38,501 bases of DNA, from positions 1-38,501 of the forward strand of contig MGTT01000005.1 of NCBI GenBank assembly GCA_001799575.1. Direction: 5' to 3'. A model generated the notes under the pieces. It had not been told where the DNA came from. It worked only from the letters and a program-made list of their open reading frames with translations, and did no database searches. The DNA is from Elusimicrobia bacterium GWA2_56_46 (GTDB lineage Bacteria; Elusimicrobiota; Elusimicrobia; Elusimicrobiales; UBA9959). This document shows, piece by piece, positions 7,849 to 16,664 of the stretch. A program made the translations under genes and the position numbers. The first letter of the stretch is position 1. Each line of letters opens with the position of its first letter.

Positions 7849-9975
7849 TCAGATGATCTCGTATACCGTTACCCAGGTTTCATCCAGGTTCTGGGTCTGG
7901 GGCTTCTTCTCAAAAACCATCCTGAAATGTTTTTTTTGGAACGCGAGAAAGACTTCAATTTCACGTTCGTTCAGCGGCAGTATATCAATTCCGTTCATTT
8001 GAAGACCGATCAGGAGATGTCTGTTTAAAAGAACGTGCGTTATCCCCGCTTCTTTAAAACGTTTCAATAGCTCGTCGGGTGTCCCGCTTTCCCTCAGCCA
8101 GATCAGAAGCGGATGCGTGTCGAAAACAGCGGTTACGGCGATATAATCCCGCTCCATGTAGAATCCCCGGGAGTCACCTATGAAAAGGACTTTCGCGTCC
8201 CGGGGAGTATTGTTGTTTACATACTCTATCGCGGGATAGGAGGTCTGCGGGTAGGAAGGAATAAACCTGGACAGATATGATCTTTTTGATTCGCTTCCGA
8301 ATATCACGGCTCCCGCGTTATATGTTCTAAGCCAGCCCAGCGACCACAGAAGCTGGCAGCATGCCGCATAGAGTATCGCCGCATATACGATCTTTCTGAA
8401 CCGCGGAGTAAAACCCTGTTCGAAGCAATATACCAGGATCACGGAGATCAGCGGAAGCTGCGGCACGAAAAACCTGGTCTGCGTGGTGGAAAGGCTCCAG
8501 GAAAGCCACAGCAAAACGGCGGCCCAGGACAGAAACTTCATCGCCCGATCGCGAAACCGCGCGAGAAAAAAGAATGGTACGACAAGGAAGGGAAAGACGC
8601 CTATCGCTCCGAATTCTCCTTTGTCAGCCGCCAGGAGCGTCCATGGATGAGCGATATAGGATTTAAAGCCGGCCCAGGTGAAAAAAGCCGCTCCCAAATC
8701 CCGGCTTTTCCCGTCCGCAAGCAGTCTTTTCCAGTCCGGCAAAGGCCCAACGGAGGCGAACCGTTCATGAAGAAAGGGATAAACAGGATTTCCATAGAGC
8801 ACGATATTCTTTACCGGCCACAAAAAAAGCGCCGCGAGCGCTATCAGGATAAACTGCATCGGTTCGATCCACCAGCGCCGGGAGCCGGCGTTCTCGCGAT
8901 ACGCAAACACCGCGAACAGCGCGCCGAGTATCCCCAGGGCGGGCCAGGCCGGATATTTCGCGCCCATGGCGAAGCCGGTGAAAGCCGCCGCCAGCCAGGT
9001 CCAGTTCTTCCGGGCCGGGCCTTCACTTATCCTTACGGCGAGCGCGTAAACGGCGGCAAACTGAAAAAACGTCCAGCCGAGCTCCACGCAGGCCCGCCAT
9101 GAGAGCATAGCCACCAGCGTAGTTGAGTAAAATATTATCGCCGCGAACAAACCGGCCGCGCGGTTTTTCATAAACCGCTCGAAGAACCCTAAAACAAGCG
9201 CGGTCGAAAGGAATCCGAAAGCGGCGTGTATAAGATGGGCCGTCTCGTCCGACCCGAAAACAAGGCCTATAGCGTACAGCATTTCGGTCAGCATCGGGAT
9301 GCCCGAGTAGAGGTTCTGCGGAGTGGCCATTATACCGTGATGTTTTAAATAAAGATCCGGCAGGGCAAGATGGTACACGAGCGCGTCATAAAACGTCTCG
9401 GGAATGAAGCACCCCAGAAAAACAACGCACGCGAAACACGCCAGGAAACATCCCAGAAAGATCTCCGTGGCGGACCACGGTTGTTTTTTTCGCGCCGGAA
9501 GTTTAAACAACTCGCATACCGCGATAGCGGCCGGCCAGCTCAAGGCTGCAAGAACGGAGACAATGAGCCATTTGCACCATAAATTCGCCAGCCCCAGCGC
9601 CAGTATGCCAAGCCCCAGGACGCCCCAGCCCAAGCCCAGGCTCAGCGCCGCCGCTTCGGTTCTGGAGGCGAATTCAAAACGCAGTTTTTTAAGTATCAGA
9701 AACCCGGTACCCGCGCCCAAAAGCAGGAACCATGCCAGGATCCCGCTATGTTTCAGGTACTGCAACAATCTTGGAAGCGTCAGAAGCGTAAAATCGGGGA
9801 TAACTTCCGCGGCGGATGAGAGCAGGTCGCGGAAATACTTGGTCGTGTAATACAGCACAACGACCGAGAGCGACCACAAGGACATTGGAATAGCGGCAGA
9901 GAACGGCGTCCGCCACTCGATCAAACCATAGGAGACGTTCTTGACTGGTTGGCCAACCCTTTTTTTTGAACGCAT
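7849..9975 (-). CDS. Polytopic membrane glycosyltransferase (PMT/ArnT-like, GT-C fold)
   Basis: A 708-residue protein with roughly a dozen hydrophobic segments. The large loop after an early membrane helix holds ETFYDALVYHLALPDLYLK, with Asp197 placed like the catalytic Asp of GT-C enzymes of the dolichyl-phosphate-mannose mannosyltransferase superfamily (PMT_2/ArnT group). These use polyprenyl-phosphate sugars to modify lipids or proteins on the periplasmic face. The last 110 residues form a soluble domain (DAKVLFIGDSRGFYMERDY...) like the C-terminal lobe of such proteins. No clear ribosome site precedes the ATG at 9975, so the start is less certain. It follows hutI after 42 bases and may be read through from it, though a functional link to histidine use is not evident. 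Acceptor and donor cannot be deduced. Confidence 0.75.
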   Translation of the reverse strand: MRSKKRVGQPVKNVSYGLIEWRTPFSAAIPMSLWSLSVVVLYYTTKYFRDLLSSAAEVIPDFTLLTLPRLLQYLKHSGILAWFLLLGAGTGFLILKKLRFEFASRTEAAALSLGLGWGVLGLGILALGLANLWCKWLIVSVLAALSWPAAIAVCELFKLPARKKQPWSATEIFLGCFLACFACVVFLGCFIPETFYDALVYHLALPDLYLKHHGIMATPQNLYSGIPMLTEMLYAIGLVFGSDETAHLIHAAFGFLSTALVLGFFERFMKNRAAGLFAAIIFYSTTLVAMLSWRACVELGWTFFQFAAVYALAVRISEGPARKNWTWLAAAFTGFAMGAKYPAWPALGILGALFAVFAYRENAGSRRWWIEPMQFILIALAALFLWPVKNIVLYGNPVYPFLHERFASVGPLPDWKRLLADGKSRDLGAAFFTWAGFKSYIAHPWTLLAADKGEFGAIGVFPFLVVPFFFLARFRDRAMKFLSWAAVLLWLSWSLSTTQTRFFVPQLPLISVILVYCFEQGFTPRFRKIVYAAILYAACCQLLWSLGWLRTYNAGAVIFGSESKRSYLSRFIPSYPQTSYPAIEYVNNNTPRDAKVLFIGDSRGFYMERDYIAVTAVFDTHPLLIWLRESGTPDELLKRFKEAGITHVLLNRHLLIGLQMNGIDILPLNEREIEVFLAFQKKHFRMVFEKKPQTQNLDETWVTVYEII

Positions 9976-10017
9976 AACGCTATCTGAAGGGCTTAAAACG
10001 GCGGGCGCGGGTTACGT

Positions 10018-11280
10018 TTAAGCAATAAGATCCCGCTTCCTGTACGCTGTCTTTCCTTTTTTTATGGTCAGTTTGTTCAGATTGGCGCCGAAATAGTAGC
10101 AGAGTTCCCGGTAATCCGAGGCGTCGAATACGGCGAGGTCGGCCTGTTTGCCGGGTTCGATGGTTCCCGTCCAGTCTCCCGCGCCGAGGGCGTGGGCGCC
10201 GTTTATGGTGGCGGCGCACAACGCCTCTTCCGGCGTCATCTTCATGTGGGTGCAGGCAGCCGAAAGAACCATCTGCATATTCCAGCAGGGAGCGGTGCCA
10301 GGGTTAAAATCGGTGGCCAGCGCCACCGGCACGCAGCCGGCGATGAAGGCCCGCGCGTCCGGATACCTGGAAAGCCCGAGGAAGAAATTAGAGACCGGCA
10401 GCAGGGTGGCTACGACTCCGCCCCGGCGCAGATCGCGTATATCGCGCGGCAGGGCGTAATCGAGATGATCGGCGCTCACAGCCCCGGTTTTCACGCCCAC
10501 CCACGCGCCGCCGTAATTTGAAAGCTGCTCGGCGTGGATCTTGGGCACAAGCCCGCGCCGTAAACAGGCGTTGAGGTAAGACCTGCTTTCCTCGGGGGTG
10601 AAGTATCCCCGTTCGCAGAAGATATCCGCGAATTGCGCCAGATCTCCGGCAACTACCGCCGGCACTATCTCATCAAGCACATAGCGCAGGTATTTCCCGG
10701 AATCGCCCTTGAATTCAGGCGGCACCGCGTGGGCCGCCAACAGCGTGGGCACCATCTCCAGCCTGGTGCGCGAAGCCGCGGCGCGCACCGCTTCCAGCAT
10801 TTTAAGTTCCGATTTCTTATCCAGGCCGTAACCCGTCTTAACCTCTATCGTGGCGGTGCCGCATTCCAGGAAGCGCTCCGCGCGTTCCAGCAGCTGCGAA
10901 ACCATGTTTGCCGGCGCCTGACGGCGGACGGCCTTTACGCTGGAGATTATTCCCCCGCCCCGCGCCCTGATCCCGGCATAGGAAACGCCCTGCGTGCGCA
11001 GCGAAAAATCCCTGAGCCTGGGCTCGGCGAAAACCGCGTGGGTATGGCTGTCCACAAAAGCCGGCAAAACTATTCCGTTCGCCTCCACGACACGGGCCTT
11101 TTTCGCCAGAGGGTGCCGCAGCACTTCCCGTTCTTTTCCCGCCGCCGTTACGCGTCCGTTCTTCATGAGCACGGCCGCGTTCTTTACAAGCCCGATTTCC
11201 CCCTGCGCGCGGCCGGCGCGCGGCCCGGAGGGGCCCCGGAAAGTGAGCAGTTGTTTAATGTTGGCTAATAGTAAAATCAT
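10018..11280 (-). CDS. hutI: Imidazolonepropionase
   Basis: A 420-residue amidohydrolase that opens the ring of 4-imidazolone-5-propionate to give N-formimino-L-glutamate, the third step of histidine degradation. Visible hallmarks are the metal pair His79/His81 in VDSHTHAVF, RTQGVSYAGIRARGGGI, EVKTGYGLD, HAEQLSNYGG, SADHLDY, and ATDFNPGTAPCWNMQ with the metal Asp. The ATG at 11280 is chosen because GAGAGG lies eight bases upstream; a longer frame from 11298 adds six residues with no ribosome site. It lies downstream of hutU and yajQ. The gap to yajQ is occupied by a dispersed palindromic repeat, so transcription may be partly uncoupled there. Confidence 0.95.
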   Translation of the reverse strand: MILLLANIKQLLTFRGPSGPRAGRAQGEIGLVKNAAVLMKNGRVTAAGKEREVLRHPLAKKARVVEANGIVLPAFVDSHTHAVFAEPRLRDFSLRTQGVSYAGIRARGGGIISSVKAVRRQAPANMVSQLLERAERFLECGTATIEVKTGYGLDKKSELKMLEAVRAAASRTRLEMVPTLLAAHAVPPEFKGDSGKYLRYVLDEIVPAVVAGDLAQFADIFCERGYFTPEESRSYLNACLRRGLVPKIHAEQLSNYGGAWVGVKTGAVSADHLDYALPRDIRDLRRGGVVATLLPVSNFFLGLSRYPDARAFIAGCVPVALATDFNPGTAPCWNMQMVLSAACTHMKMTPEEALCAATINGAHALGAGDWTGTIEPGKQADLAVFDASDYRELCYYFGANLNKLTIKKGKTAYRKRDLIA

Positions 11281-11292
11281 GGATTTACCTCT

Positions 11293-11391
11293 CGTCATTC
11301 CCGCATGCTTTTAGCGGGAATCCATAAATCTTTTATTAATGGATCCCGGCCAACAACTCGCCGGGATGACGGGTTTGCTGAATGCATACCT
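11293..11391. repeat. Dispersed nested palindrome, copy 1
   Basis: CGTCATTCCCGC at 11293 is answered by GGGATGACG ending at 11371. Inside are two smaller hairpins (CCCGC..GCGGG and CCCGGC..GCCGGG) either side of an AATCCATAAATC/AATGGATCC centre. A 20-base tail (GGGTTTGCTGAATGCATACC) is shared, with two changes, with the copy at 18928. It fills the hutI-yajQ gap. Confidence 0.85.
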
Positions 11392-11410
11392 CAAACCTTC
11401 TAACCTCTCT

Positions 11411-11908
11411 CTACCGAAAGTTATCGAACTGTAAAGTTACTCCGAAGTCTCCGCCGCGCAGGAGCGCCATTACGTTCTGCAGTTCGTCCTTGGACTTGGA
11501 AGTAACGCGCAGCGTGTCGCCCTGTATCGAGACGTTGGCTTTTAACTTATGGTCTTTAACGGCCCGCACTATCTCCTTGGCCTTGTCCTGCGGTATGCCC
11601 TGCTGCACCTTTACGGCCTGCTTGGCGGTTCCGCCCAGGGCGCTCTCAATTTTCTGCGGCTCAAAGTTTTTCAGCGGCAGGCCGCGCTTTGAGAGCTTTG
11701 TAAGAAGCACGTCGTAAAGCGCCTTGATCTTAAAGTCGTCGCAGGATTGGAGCATTATGCTGTTGGCCTTTTTGTCGAAGTTTATCTCGGACTTGGAGTC
11801 CTTGAAGTCATAGCGGTTCACAACTTCCTTCATCGCGATCGAGATAGCCTCGTCAACCAGCGTATACTCCACCTTGGAAACCACATCGAAACTGAATTCA
11901 TTTGCCAT
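11411..11908 (-). CDS. yajQ: YajQ-family nucleotide-binding protein
   Basis: A 165-residue protein of the YajQ/UPF0234 family: EFSFDVVSKVEYTLVDEAI at the N-terminus, VVNRYDFKDSKSEI, SKRGLPLKNFEPQKIESA, and the C-terminal DTLRVTSKSKDELQNVMALLR. Members are two-RRM-like-fold proteins that bind nucleotides; some (in Xanthomonas) bind cyclic di-GMP and act in signalling. I choose the ATG at 11908: GGAGG lies nine bases upstream, whereas the alternative ATG at 11917 directly abuts that GGAGG and could not use it. It sits between hutU (33 bases upstream) and hutI, an unusual neighbour for a histidine pathway. A regulatory role there is speculation. Confidence 0.93.
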   Translation of the reverse strand: MANEFSFDVVSKVEYTLVDEAISIAMKEVVNRYDFKDSKSEINFDKKANSIMLQSCDDFKIKALYDVLLTKLSKRGLPLKNFEPQKIESALGGTAKQAVKVQQGIPQDKAKEIVRAVKDHKLKANVSIQGDTLRVTSKSKDELQNVMALLRGGDFGVTLQFDNFR

Positions 11909-11940
11909 AATTGTCATCCTCCATTGATATCCTCTATACG

Positions 11941-13602
11941 CTATTTCATCATCGGCACTTTTACTCCCGTCTTTTTGGCGAAAGCTATCGCCTTATCGTA
12001 GCCCGCGTCGGCGTGGCGCAATACGCCCATGGCCGGATCGTTGGTCAGGACGCGTTCAAGGCGGCGGTCCATCTCTTTGGAGCCGTCAGCCACTATTACC
12101 TGGCCCGCGTGCAGGGAATAGCCCATGCCCACGCCCCCGCCGTGATGGAACGAAACCCAGCTGGCGCCCGAAGCGGTGTTCACCAGGGCGTTGAGTATGG
12201 GCCAGTCGGCGATGGCGTCCGAGCCGTCTTTCATGGCCTCTGTCTCGCGGTAAGGGCTGGCCACGGAGCCGGAGTCCAGATGGTCGCGTCCTATGACCAC
12301 CGGCGCGGAGAGTTTCCCCGTCCTGACGTACTCGTTAAGTTTCATGCCGAAGCGATGCCGTTCGCCATAGCCAAGCCAGCAGATGCGCGAGGGATAGCCC
12401 TGGAACCTGACCCTCTCCGCGGCCATGCTGATCCAGCGCCTGAGCCCCTCGTTCTCCGGAAACATCTCCAGCACCAGCTTATCGGTGACCGCGATGTCTT
12501 TCGGATCCCCGGAAAGGGCCGCCCAGCGGAACGGGCCTTTTCCCTCGCAGAAAAGATCTCTTATGTACGCGGGTACGAAACCGGGGAAATCATAAGCGTT
12601 CCTGACGCCCTGCTTAAAAGCCATGGTGCGGATATTATTGCCGTAGTCGAAAGTGACGGCGCCCGCTTTTTGCAGCGCGAGCATGGCTTCTACGTGGACG
12701 GCTATAGACTCCAGGGCCAGGGCCGTATATTTTTTAGGGTCTTTTTTCCGCATCGCCGCGGCGTCTTTCATGGTGAAGCCTTTGGGCACATAGCCATTGA
12801 GCGGGTCGTGAGACGAAGTCTGATCGGTGAGCACGTCGATGCGGACTTTTCTGCGCGCCATTTCCGGCAGGATCTCGGCGCAGTTGCCGAGCAGCGCGAT
12901 GGAAAGCGGTTTTTTTTCTTTCATGGCCTTGCCGGCCAGGGCCAGCGCCTCGTCCAGAGAAGACGCCATAACATCCACGTATTCCGTGTCCAGACGCCGC
13001 TTAATGCGGGTTTCGTCAACTTCTATGATAATGGCCACGCCGTTGTTCATGGTGACAGCAAGCGGCTGGGCCCCGCCCATGCCGCCGAGGCCGCCCGACA
13101 CAACGAGCTTTCCGGAGAGGTCGCTCTTGAAATGTTTCCGCGCGCAGGCGGCGAAAGTCTCATAGGTGCCCTGCAGGATGCCCTGCGTGCCGATATAGAT
13201 CCAGGAGCCGGCCGTCATCTGGCCGTACATCATAAGGCCTTTCTTCTCCAGTTCGTCGAAAACTTCCCAGTTGGCCCAGTTGCCTACCAGATTGGAATTC
13301 GCCAGCAGCACGCGCGGAGCGTATTCGTGCGTACGGAGGACTCCCACCGGTTTGCCGGACTGCACCAGCAGGGTCTCGTCGTTCTCCAGTTCCGTGAGCG
13401 ATCTCACTATGGCCCTGTAACAGTCCCAGTCGCGGGCGGCTTTGCCGCGTCCGCCGTAAACCACCAGGTCTTCCGGGCGCTCCGCCACTTCGGGATCCAG
13501 ATTATTCATGAGCATACGCAGCGCGGCTTCCTGCTGCCAGCCCTTGCACGAAATCTTATTCCCGCGCGCTCCGCGGATCATCTTCTCAGCTATTGGAATC
13601 AT
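11941..13602 (-). CDS. hutU: Urocanate hydratase
   Basis: A 553-residue NAD-dependent enzyme converting urocanate to imidazolonepropionate, the second step of histidine degradation. Family landmarks include [41 protein letters not shown], the NAD-binding stretch [32 protein letters not shown], the active-site Cys region [12 protein letters not shown], and [17 protein letters not shown]. Length matches the family. The ATG at 13602 has GGAGG seven bases upstream. It is separated from hutH by an 80-base gap containing a heptad inverted repeat and is followed closely by yajQ. Confidence 0.97.
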   Translation of the reverse strand: MIPIAEKMIRGARGNKISCKGWQQEAALRMLMNNLDPEVAERPEDLVVYGGRGKAARDWDCYRAIVRSLTELENDETLLVQSGKPVGVLRTHEYAPRVLLANSNLVGNWANWEVFDELEKKGLMMYGQMTAGSWIYIGTQGILQGTYETFAACARKHFKSDLSGKLVVSGGLGGMGGAQPLAVTMNNGVAIIIEVDETRIKRRLDTEYVDVMASSLDEALALAGKAMKEKKPLSIALLGNCAEILPEMARRKVRIDVLTDQTSSHDPLNGYVPKGFTMKDAAAMRKKDPKKYTALALESIAVHVEAMLALQKAGAVTFDYGNNIRTMAFKQGVRNAYDFPGFVPAYIRDLFCEGKGPFRWAALSGDPKDIAVTDKLVLEMFPENEGLRRWISMAAERVRFQGYPSRICWLGYGERHRFGMKLNEYVRTGKLSAPVVIGRDHLDSGSVASPYRETEAMKDGSDAIADWPILNALVNTASGASWVSFHHGGGVGMGYSLHAGQVIVADGSKEMDRRLERVLTNDPAMGVLRHADAGYDKAIAFAKKTGVKVPMMK

Positions 13603-13629
13603 GATATATCCTCCATTAAAACCGATGGC

Positions 13630-13670
13630 CCGTGGTGATTGATTTGCCGTTCACCGACCACTCACCACTG
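13630..13670. repeat. Heptad-type inverted repeat, site A (hutH-hutU gap)
   Basis: Left arm CGTGGTGATTGATTTG (13631-13646) and right arm CACCGACCACTCACCACTG (13652-13670) are degenerate GTGGTGA-like units in opposite orientation. The element starts 13 bases past the hutH stop codon. It is the most degenerate of four such sites. Confidence 0.55.
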
Positions 13671-13682
13671 CCCACCATCATT

Positions 13683-15230
13683 TCACACTAAAAAGTATCC
13701 GTCGAGTATCGCCTGCGCCACCGTTTCTATCCTGACTGAAAACTCTTCGTCTCCCCTGAAACCCGGAGCTATGCGGCGCAGGCGCGCCAGGGCGTCCTCT
13801 ATGCGCGCGCCCGATCTGAGCGGCCGGTGGAATTCCACGCCCTGGGCGGCCGCCAGCAGTTCTATGGCGGTGATCTTCGCGACATTTTCCACGATCGTAC
13901 CTAATTTAAGGGCGGCGCTCATCCCCATGCTTACAAAATCTTCCTTGTTGGCCGAGGTGGGGATGGAATCGGCGCTGGCCGGGTGGCTCAGGATCTTGTT
14001 CTCGCTGGCCAGGGCGGCCGCGGTCACGTGTGCGATCATGAAACCGGATTCGAGGCCGGGATTTTTTGCCAGGAAGGGCGGCAGGATCTTGAAATCGCTA
14101 ACGAGCTGGGCTATGCGGCGTTCGCTCATATTGCCCATGGCCGTGACGGCGATGGCGGCGAAATCAAAGGCGAAAGCCAGCGCCTGTCCGTGGAAATTTC
14201 CGCCGGAAAGCACTTCCAGGCCGTTTTTGCGCCTTTGCGTTTTCGCTCCTTTATGCCAGACCAGCAGGGGATTGTCGGTAACGCTGGCAAACTCCGTTTC
14301 CACGGTATTCAGGGCGTACTCTACGGCGTCGCGCACGGCGCCCAGAACCTGCGGCATACAGCGCAGGCTATAAGGATCCTGCACGCGCTTGTCGTCGCGT
14401 TTGTGGGAAGCCCTGATCTCGCTGCCTTTGAGCAGTTCCAGAAGCATAGAGGCGGCTTCCACCTGGCCGCGGTGGGGTTTTAGGAGATGTATGCGCTCGT
14501 CAAAGGCGGCCGGCGTGCCCTTAAGCGCCTCTACGCTGACGGCGCCGGTGAGAACGGCGGCATTGTAAAGTTTAAGCGCGTCATAAAGCGCCAGACCGCC
14601 GACGGCCTGCATGGCCTGGGTGCCGTTGATAAGGGCCAGACCCTCTTTCTCCGCCAGTTCCACGGGCTTGATCTTCAACGCTTTCAACACTTTGCCCGAC
14701 GGCGCCCAATCTCTTAACTTCGAACCCCCGGCAATCCGCGCCCTTCCCTCGCCGATGAGGCACAGGGCCATGTGAGCGCTCGGCGCCAGGTCTCCGCTGG
14801 CGCCCACCGAACCTTTTGAAGGAATATAGGGTACGAGTCCTTTGTTCAGGAACTCGGCTAGTTTTTCCACTATCAGCGGCCGGACGCCGGAATGCGCGCG
14901 CGCCAGTTCATTGGCCCTGGCGAACATGAGGCCCCGGGCCTGCTCCGCGGTCAGCGGAGCGCCTACGCCGCAGGCATGGCTGCGGATCAGGTTGACCTGG
15001 AGGCGCCTGAGGTTCTCATCGGAGACGCGCTCGGTGGCCAGCTGGCCGAATCCGGTATTGATACCGTACATGGTGCTGTTCTTTTTCAGAAGAATTCCGA
15101 GTTCTTTCCTGGCAAGCGCCACGCGCCCGCGGACGACGGGAGTAAAGACCACTTTAAGCGCCCCCGCGGCGACCAGGGCGAACTCCTCTATCGTCGGATT
15201 GTCACCGAGGGTAAAAGCGTTGTTTTTCAT
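13683..15230 (-). CDS. hutH: Histidine ammonia-lyase
   Basis: A 515-residue lyase that removes ammonia from L-histidine to give urocanate, the committing step of histidine use. The Ala144-Ser145-Gly146 triad in GSVGASGDLAPSAHMAL forms the MIO cofactor. Tyr55 in MYGINTGFG, the QxxxQVNLIRSHACGVG-like stretch, GTQAMQAVG and QDPYSLRCMPQVLGAVRD are all present. I prefer the ATG at 15230, which has GGAG seven bases upstream. A GTG at 15260 overlaps the upstream exonuclease stop (GTGA) but lacks a ribosome site. It probably shares a transcript with the exonuclease gene. HutU, HutI and FtcD in this window supply the following steps. Confidence 0.97.
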   Translation of the reverse strand: MKNNAFTLGDNPTIEEFALVAAGALKVVFTPVVRGRVALARKELGILLKKNSTMYGINTGFGQLATERVSDENLRRLQVNLIRSHACGVGAPLTAEQARGLMFARANELARAHSGVRPLIVEKLAEFLNKGLVPYIPSKGSVGASGDLAPSAHMALCLIGEGRARIAGGSKLRDWAPSGKVLKALKIKPVELAEKEGLALINGTQAMQAVGGLALYDALKLYNAAVLTGAVSVEALKGTPAAFDERIHLLKPHRGQVEAASMLLELLKGSEIRASHKRDDKRVQDPYSLRCMPQVLGAVRDAVEYALNTVETEFASVTDNPLLVWHKGAKTQRRKNGLEVLSGGNFHGQALAFAFDFAAIAVTAMGNMSERRIAQLVSDFKILPPFLAKNPGLESGFMIAHVTAAALASENKILSHPASADSIPTSANKEDFVSMGMSAALKLGTIVENVAKITAIELLAAAQGVEFHRPLRSGARIEDALARLRRIAPGFRGDEEFSVRIETVAQAILDGYFLV

Positions 15231-15256
15231 TTTTATTCTCCGTTCCATGCTCTCCG

Positions 15257-15859
15257 TCACGATCTATGGCGGTTAAGTTTCGGCGCTTTCTTCAGCACAT
15301 CGGCGATCGTTACCGCTCCGTCTTTTCTGAATATGACCATAAAATGCTCGAAGATCTTGCGCGTCATCTCCACGTCGCTGAGCGCCCGGTGCCAGTTCTC
15401 GTCGGAAATTTCCAGTTCCTTGGCGATGGTGCCCAGGCGGTTATTGGAGAACCCGCCGAGCTGCCGGGCTATGTGCAGAGTGTCTATAACCGGCAGTTCC
15501 GGCAGTTTGAGGCCGGCGCGCGCGAATTCCATCTGCAGGAAGGAGAGGTCGAATTCGGCGTTATGAGCCACTATGACTGAGCCCTCCAGCAGCGCGAGAA
15601 GGCGCGGCGCCAGGGCCGGAAAAGCCGGGCTGTCTTTGACCATGGCGTCCGTGATACCGTGGATCCTGGACGTTTCAGGCGGTATCGGCAGCCCCGGATT
15701 AATCAGCGAAGCGAAGTGGCCGACCCGGTAATTGCCCTGAAAAGCGATCAGCGCCACCTCGCAGACCCGCGAAGTCCTGGGCGAGAGGCCGGTGGTTTCC
15801 ACGTCCAGGAAAGTAAAAACGGCCTCATCTATGGAACGGTGCAGTTCAAGCGGCGTCAT
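15257..15859 (-). CDS. DEDDh 3'-5' exonuclease (DNA polymerase III epsilon-like)
   Basis: A 200-residue exonuclease with all DEDDh residues visible: Asp19 and Glu21 in FLDVETTG, Asp104 in HNAEFD, and His157 and Asp162 in NWHRALSDVEMT. Such proteins proofread or trim DNA or RNA 3' ends using two metal ions. The length and lack of a polymerase-binding tail make a stand-alone DnaQ-like nuclease more likely than the true replicative epsilon subunit, but this cannot be settled here. The ATG at 15859 has AGGA upstream. The stop lies just before hutH, with a possible four-base GTGA overlap to an alternative hutH start, so the two are likely co-transcribed without an obvious functional link. Confidence 0.9.
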   Translation of the reverse strand: MTPLELHRSIDEAVFTFLDVETTGLSPRTSRVCEVALIAFQGNYRVGHFASLINPGLPIPPETSRIHGITDAMVKDSPAFPALAPRLLALLEGSVIVAHNAEFDLSFLQMEFARAGLKLPELPVIDTLHIARQLGGFSNNRLGTIAKELEISDENWHRALSDVEMTRKIFEHFMVIFRKDGAVTIADVLKKAPKLNRHRS

Positions 15860-15901
15860 AATTGTCTTCCTGCTTACGGCCTATAGCTTAAAGCTTATGG
15901 C

Positions 15902-15926
15902 GATCATAGCGCTTCGCGCTATGATC
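15902..15926. repeat. Perfect 11-bp hairpin between two minus-strand genes
   Basis: GATCATAGCGC-TTC-GCGCTATGATC has an 11-base perfect stem and a three-base loop. It starts at the stop codon of the DUF3307 gene and precedes the exonuclease gene. There is no T-tract on either side, so it is more likely an RNA-processing or stability hairpin, or a protein site, than a terminator. Confidence 0.75.
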
Positions 15927-16638
15927 AGATTGTGCCGTAATACAGATATCTCGTCCAGAGCCCCAGGAGCGAAGTCAGCGCGAGGCTCAGCAGGATATTG
16001 ACCAGCGAAAGATCCATGATCCGTTTCCTGCGTATATAGAAAAGCTGCACCGCCCAGACCGCGGCGAAAGGCGCCCACCACCACCCGGGCGCGAAAAAGA
16101 AAGCCCACAGGACCACCCGTTCGAAGATCAGGAAATATTTTTCGTCAAAAGCGGGGAATTTCTTGTCGAACAGATCCTTTTCCACGAAATAAATAAGCAC
16201 CGTGGACACGTGCGTGACCAGGACGGAGATGGCGGCGAGCCCGATCCATTTTTCCTGGATAAAGCGCCCCCCCGCCGCGAACGTAACCGGCGAGATCATA
16301 AAAAGCACGTAAATATGCAGAAACTGGTCGGCCACGATGCTGACGGTTCCGTCGCGGTAGCCCATCCTCTTCATGCTGTAGATGCGGAACTCGTCTATAA
16401 GGAAATGAAAAACCAGCATCACCAGCAGGGCGCTCCAGCCGTTCACCGTCACGGGGCCCAGGGAAAACCAGACGTCGCCCAGAAAACGGTAAGTAAGCGC
16501 GGCCGAAACCGCGAAATGCGTCAGGCAGTGGAGGCCCATGCCCCAGATATGTTTTCGCTTCAGTCTGTTGACAAAATCGAACTGAAGAGTAAAATCAGCC
16601 AGCAGATGCGAAAGAACCAGCCGCCAGAATATCACCAT
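15925..16638 (-). CDS. DUF3307 family membrane protein
   Basis: A 237-residue integral membrane protein. The N-terminal VLSHLLADFTLQFDFVNRLKRKHIWGMGLHCLTHF carries the spaced His/Asp pattern of the DUF3307 family, and VFHFLIDEFRIYSMKRM holds a second His/Asp cluster typical of it. About six hydrophobic segments follow, ending in a Trp-rich helix (FFFAPGWWWAPF). The biochemical function is unknown; the conserved polar residues inside membrane helices suggest an enzyme or metal site. The ATG at 16638 has AAGGA nine bases upstream. It lies 26 bases after the adenylate cyclase stop and 65 before the exonuclease start, so probably belongs to one transcript. Confidence 0.8.
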   Translation of the reverse strand: MVIFWRLVLSHLLADFTLQFDFVNRLKRKHIWGMGLHCLTHFAVSAALTYRFLGDVWFSLGPVTVNGWSALLVMLVFHFLIDEFRIYSMKRMGYRDGTVSIVADQFLHIYVLFMISPVTFAAGGRFIQEKWIGLAAISVLVTHVSTVLIYFVEKDLFDKKFPAFDEKYFLIFERVVLWAFFFAPGWWWAPFAAVWAVQLFYIRRKRIMDLSLVNILLSLALTSLLGLWTRYLYYGTI

Positions 16639-16664
16639 GTATCGTTTCCTTGGATCGTTTTATC

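Noticed and set aside
11911-13638. 575-codon plus-strand frame opposite hutU
   Set aside because: Antisense shadow of a clear urocanate hydratase in GC-rich DNA; composition rich in His, Arg, Gly with no motif.
15902-15926. Hairpin as terminator
   Set aside because: No T-tract on either strand and the genes on both sides run the same way.
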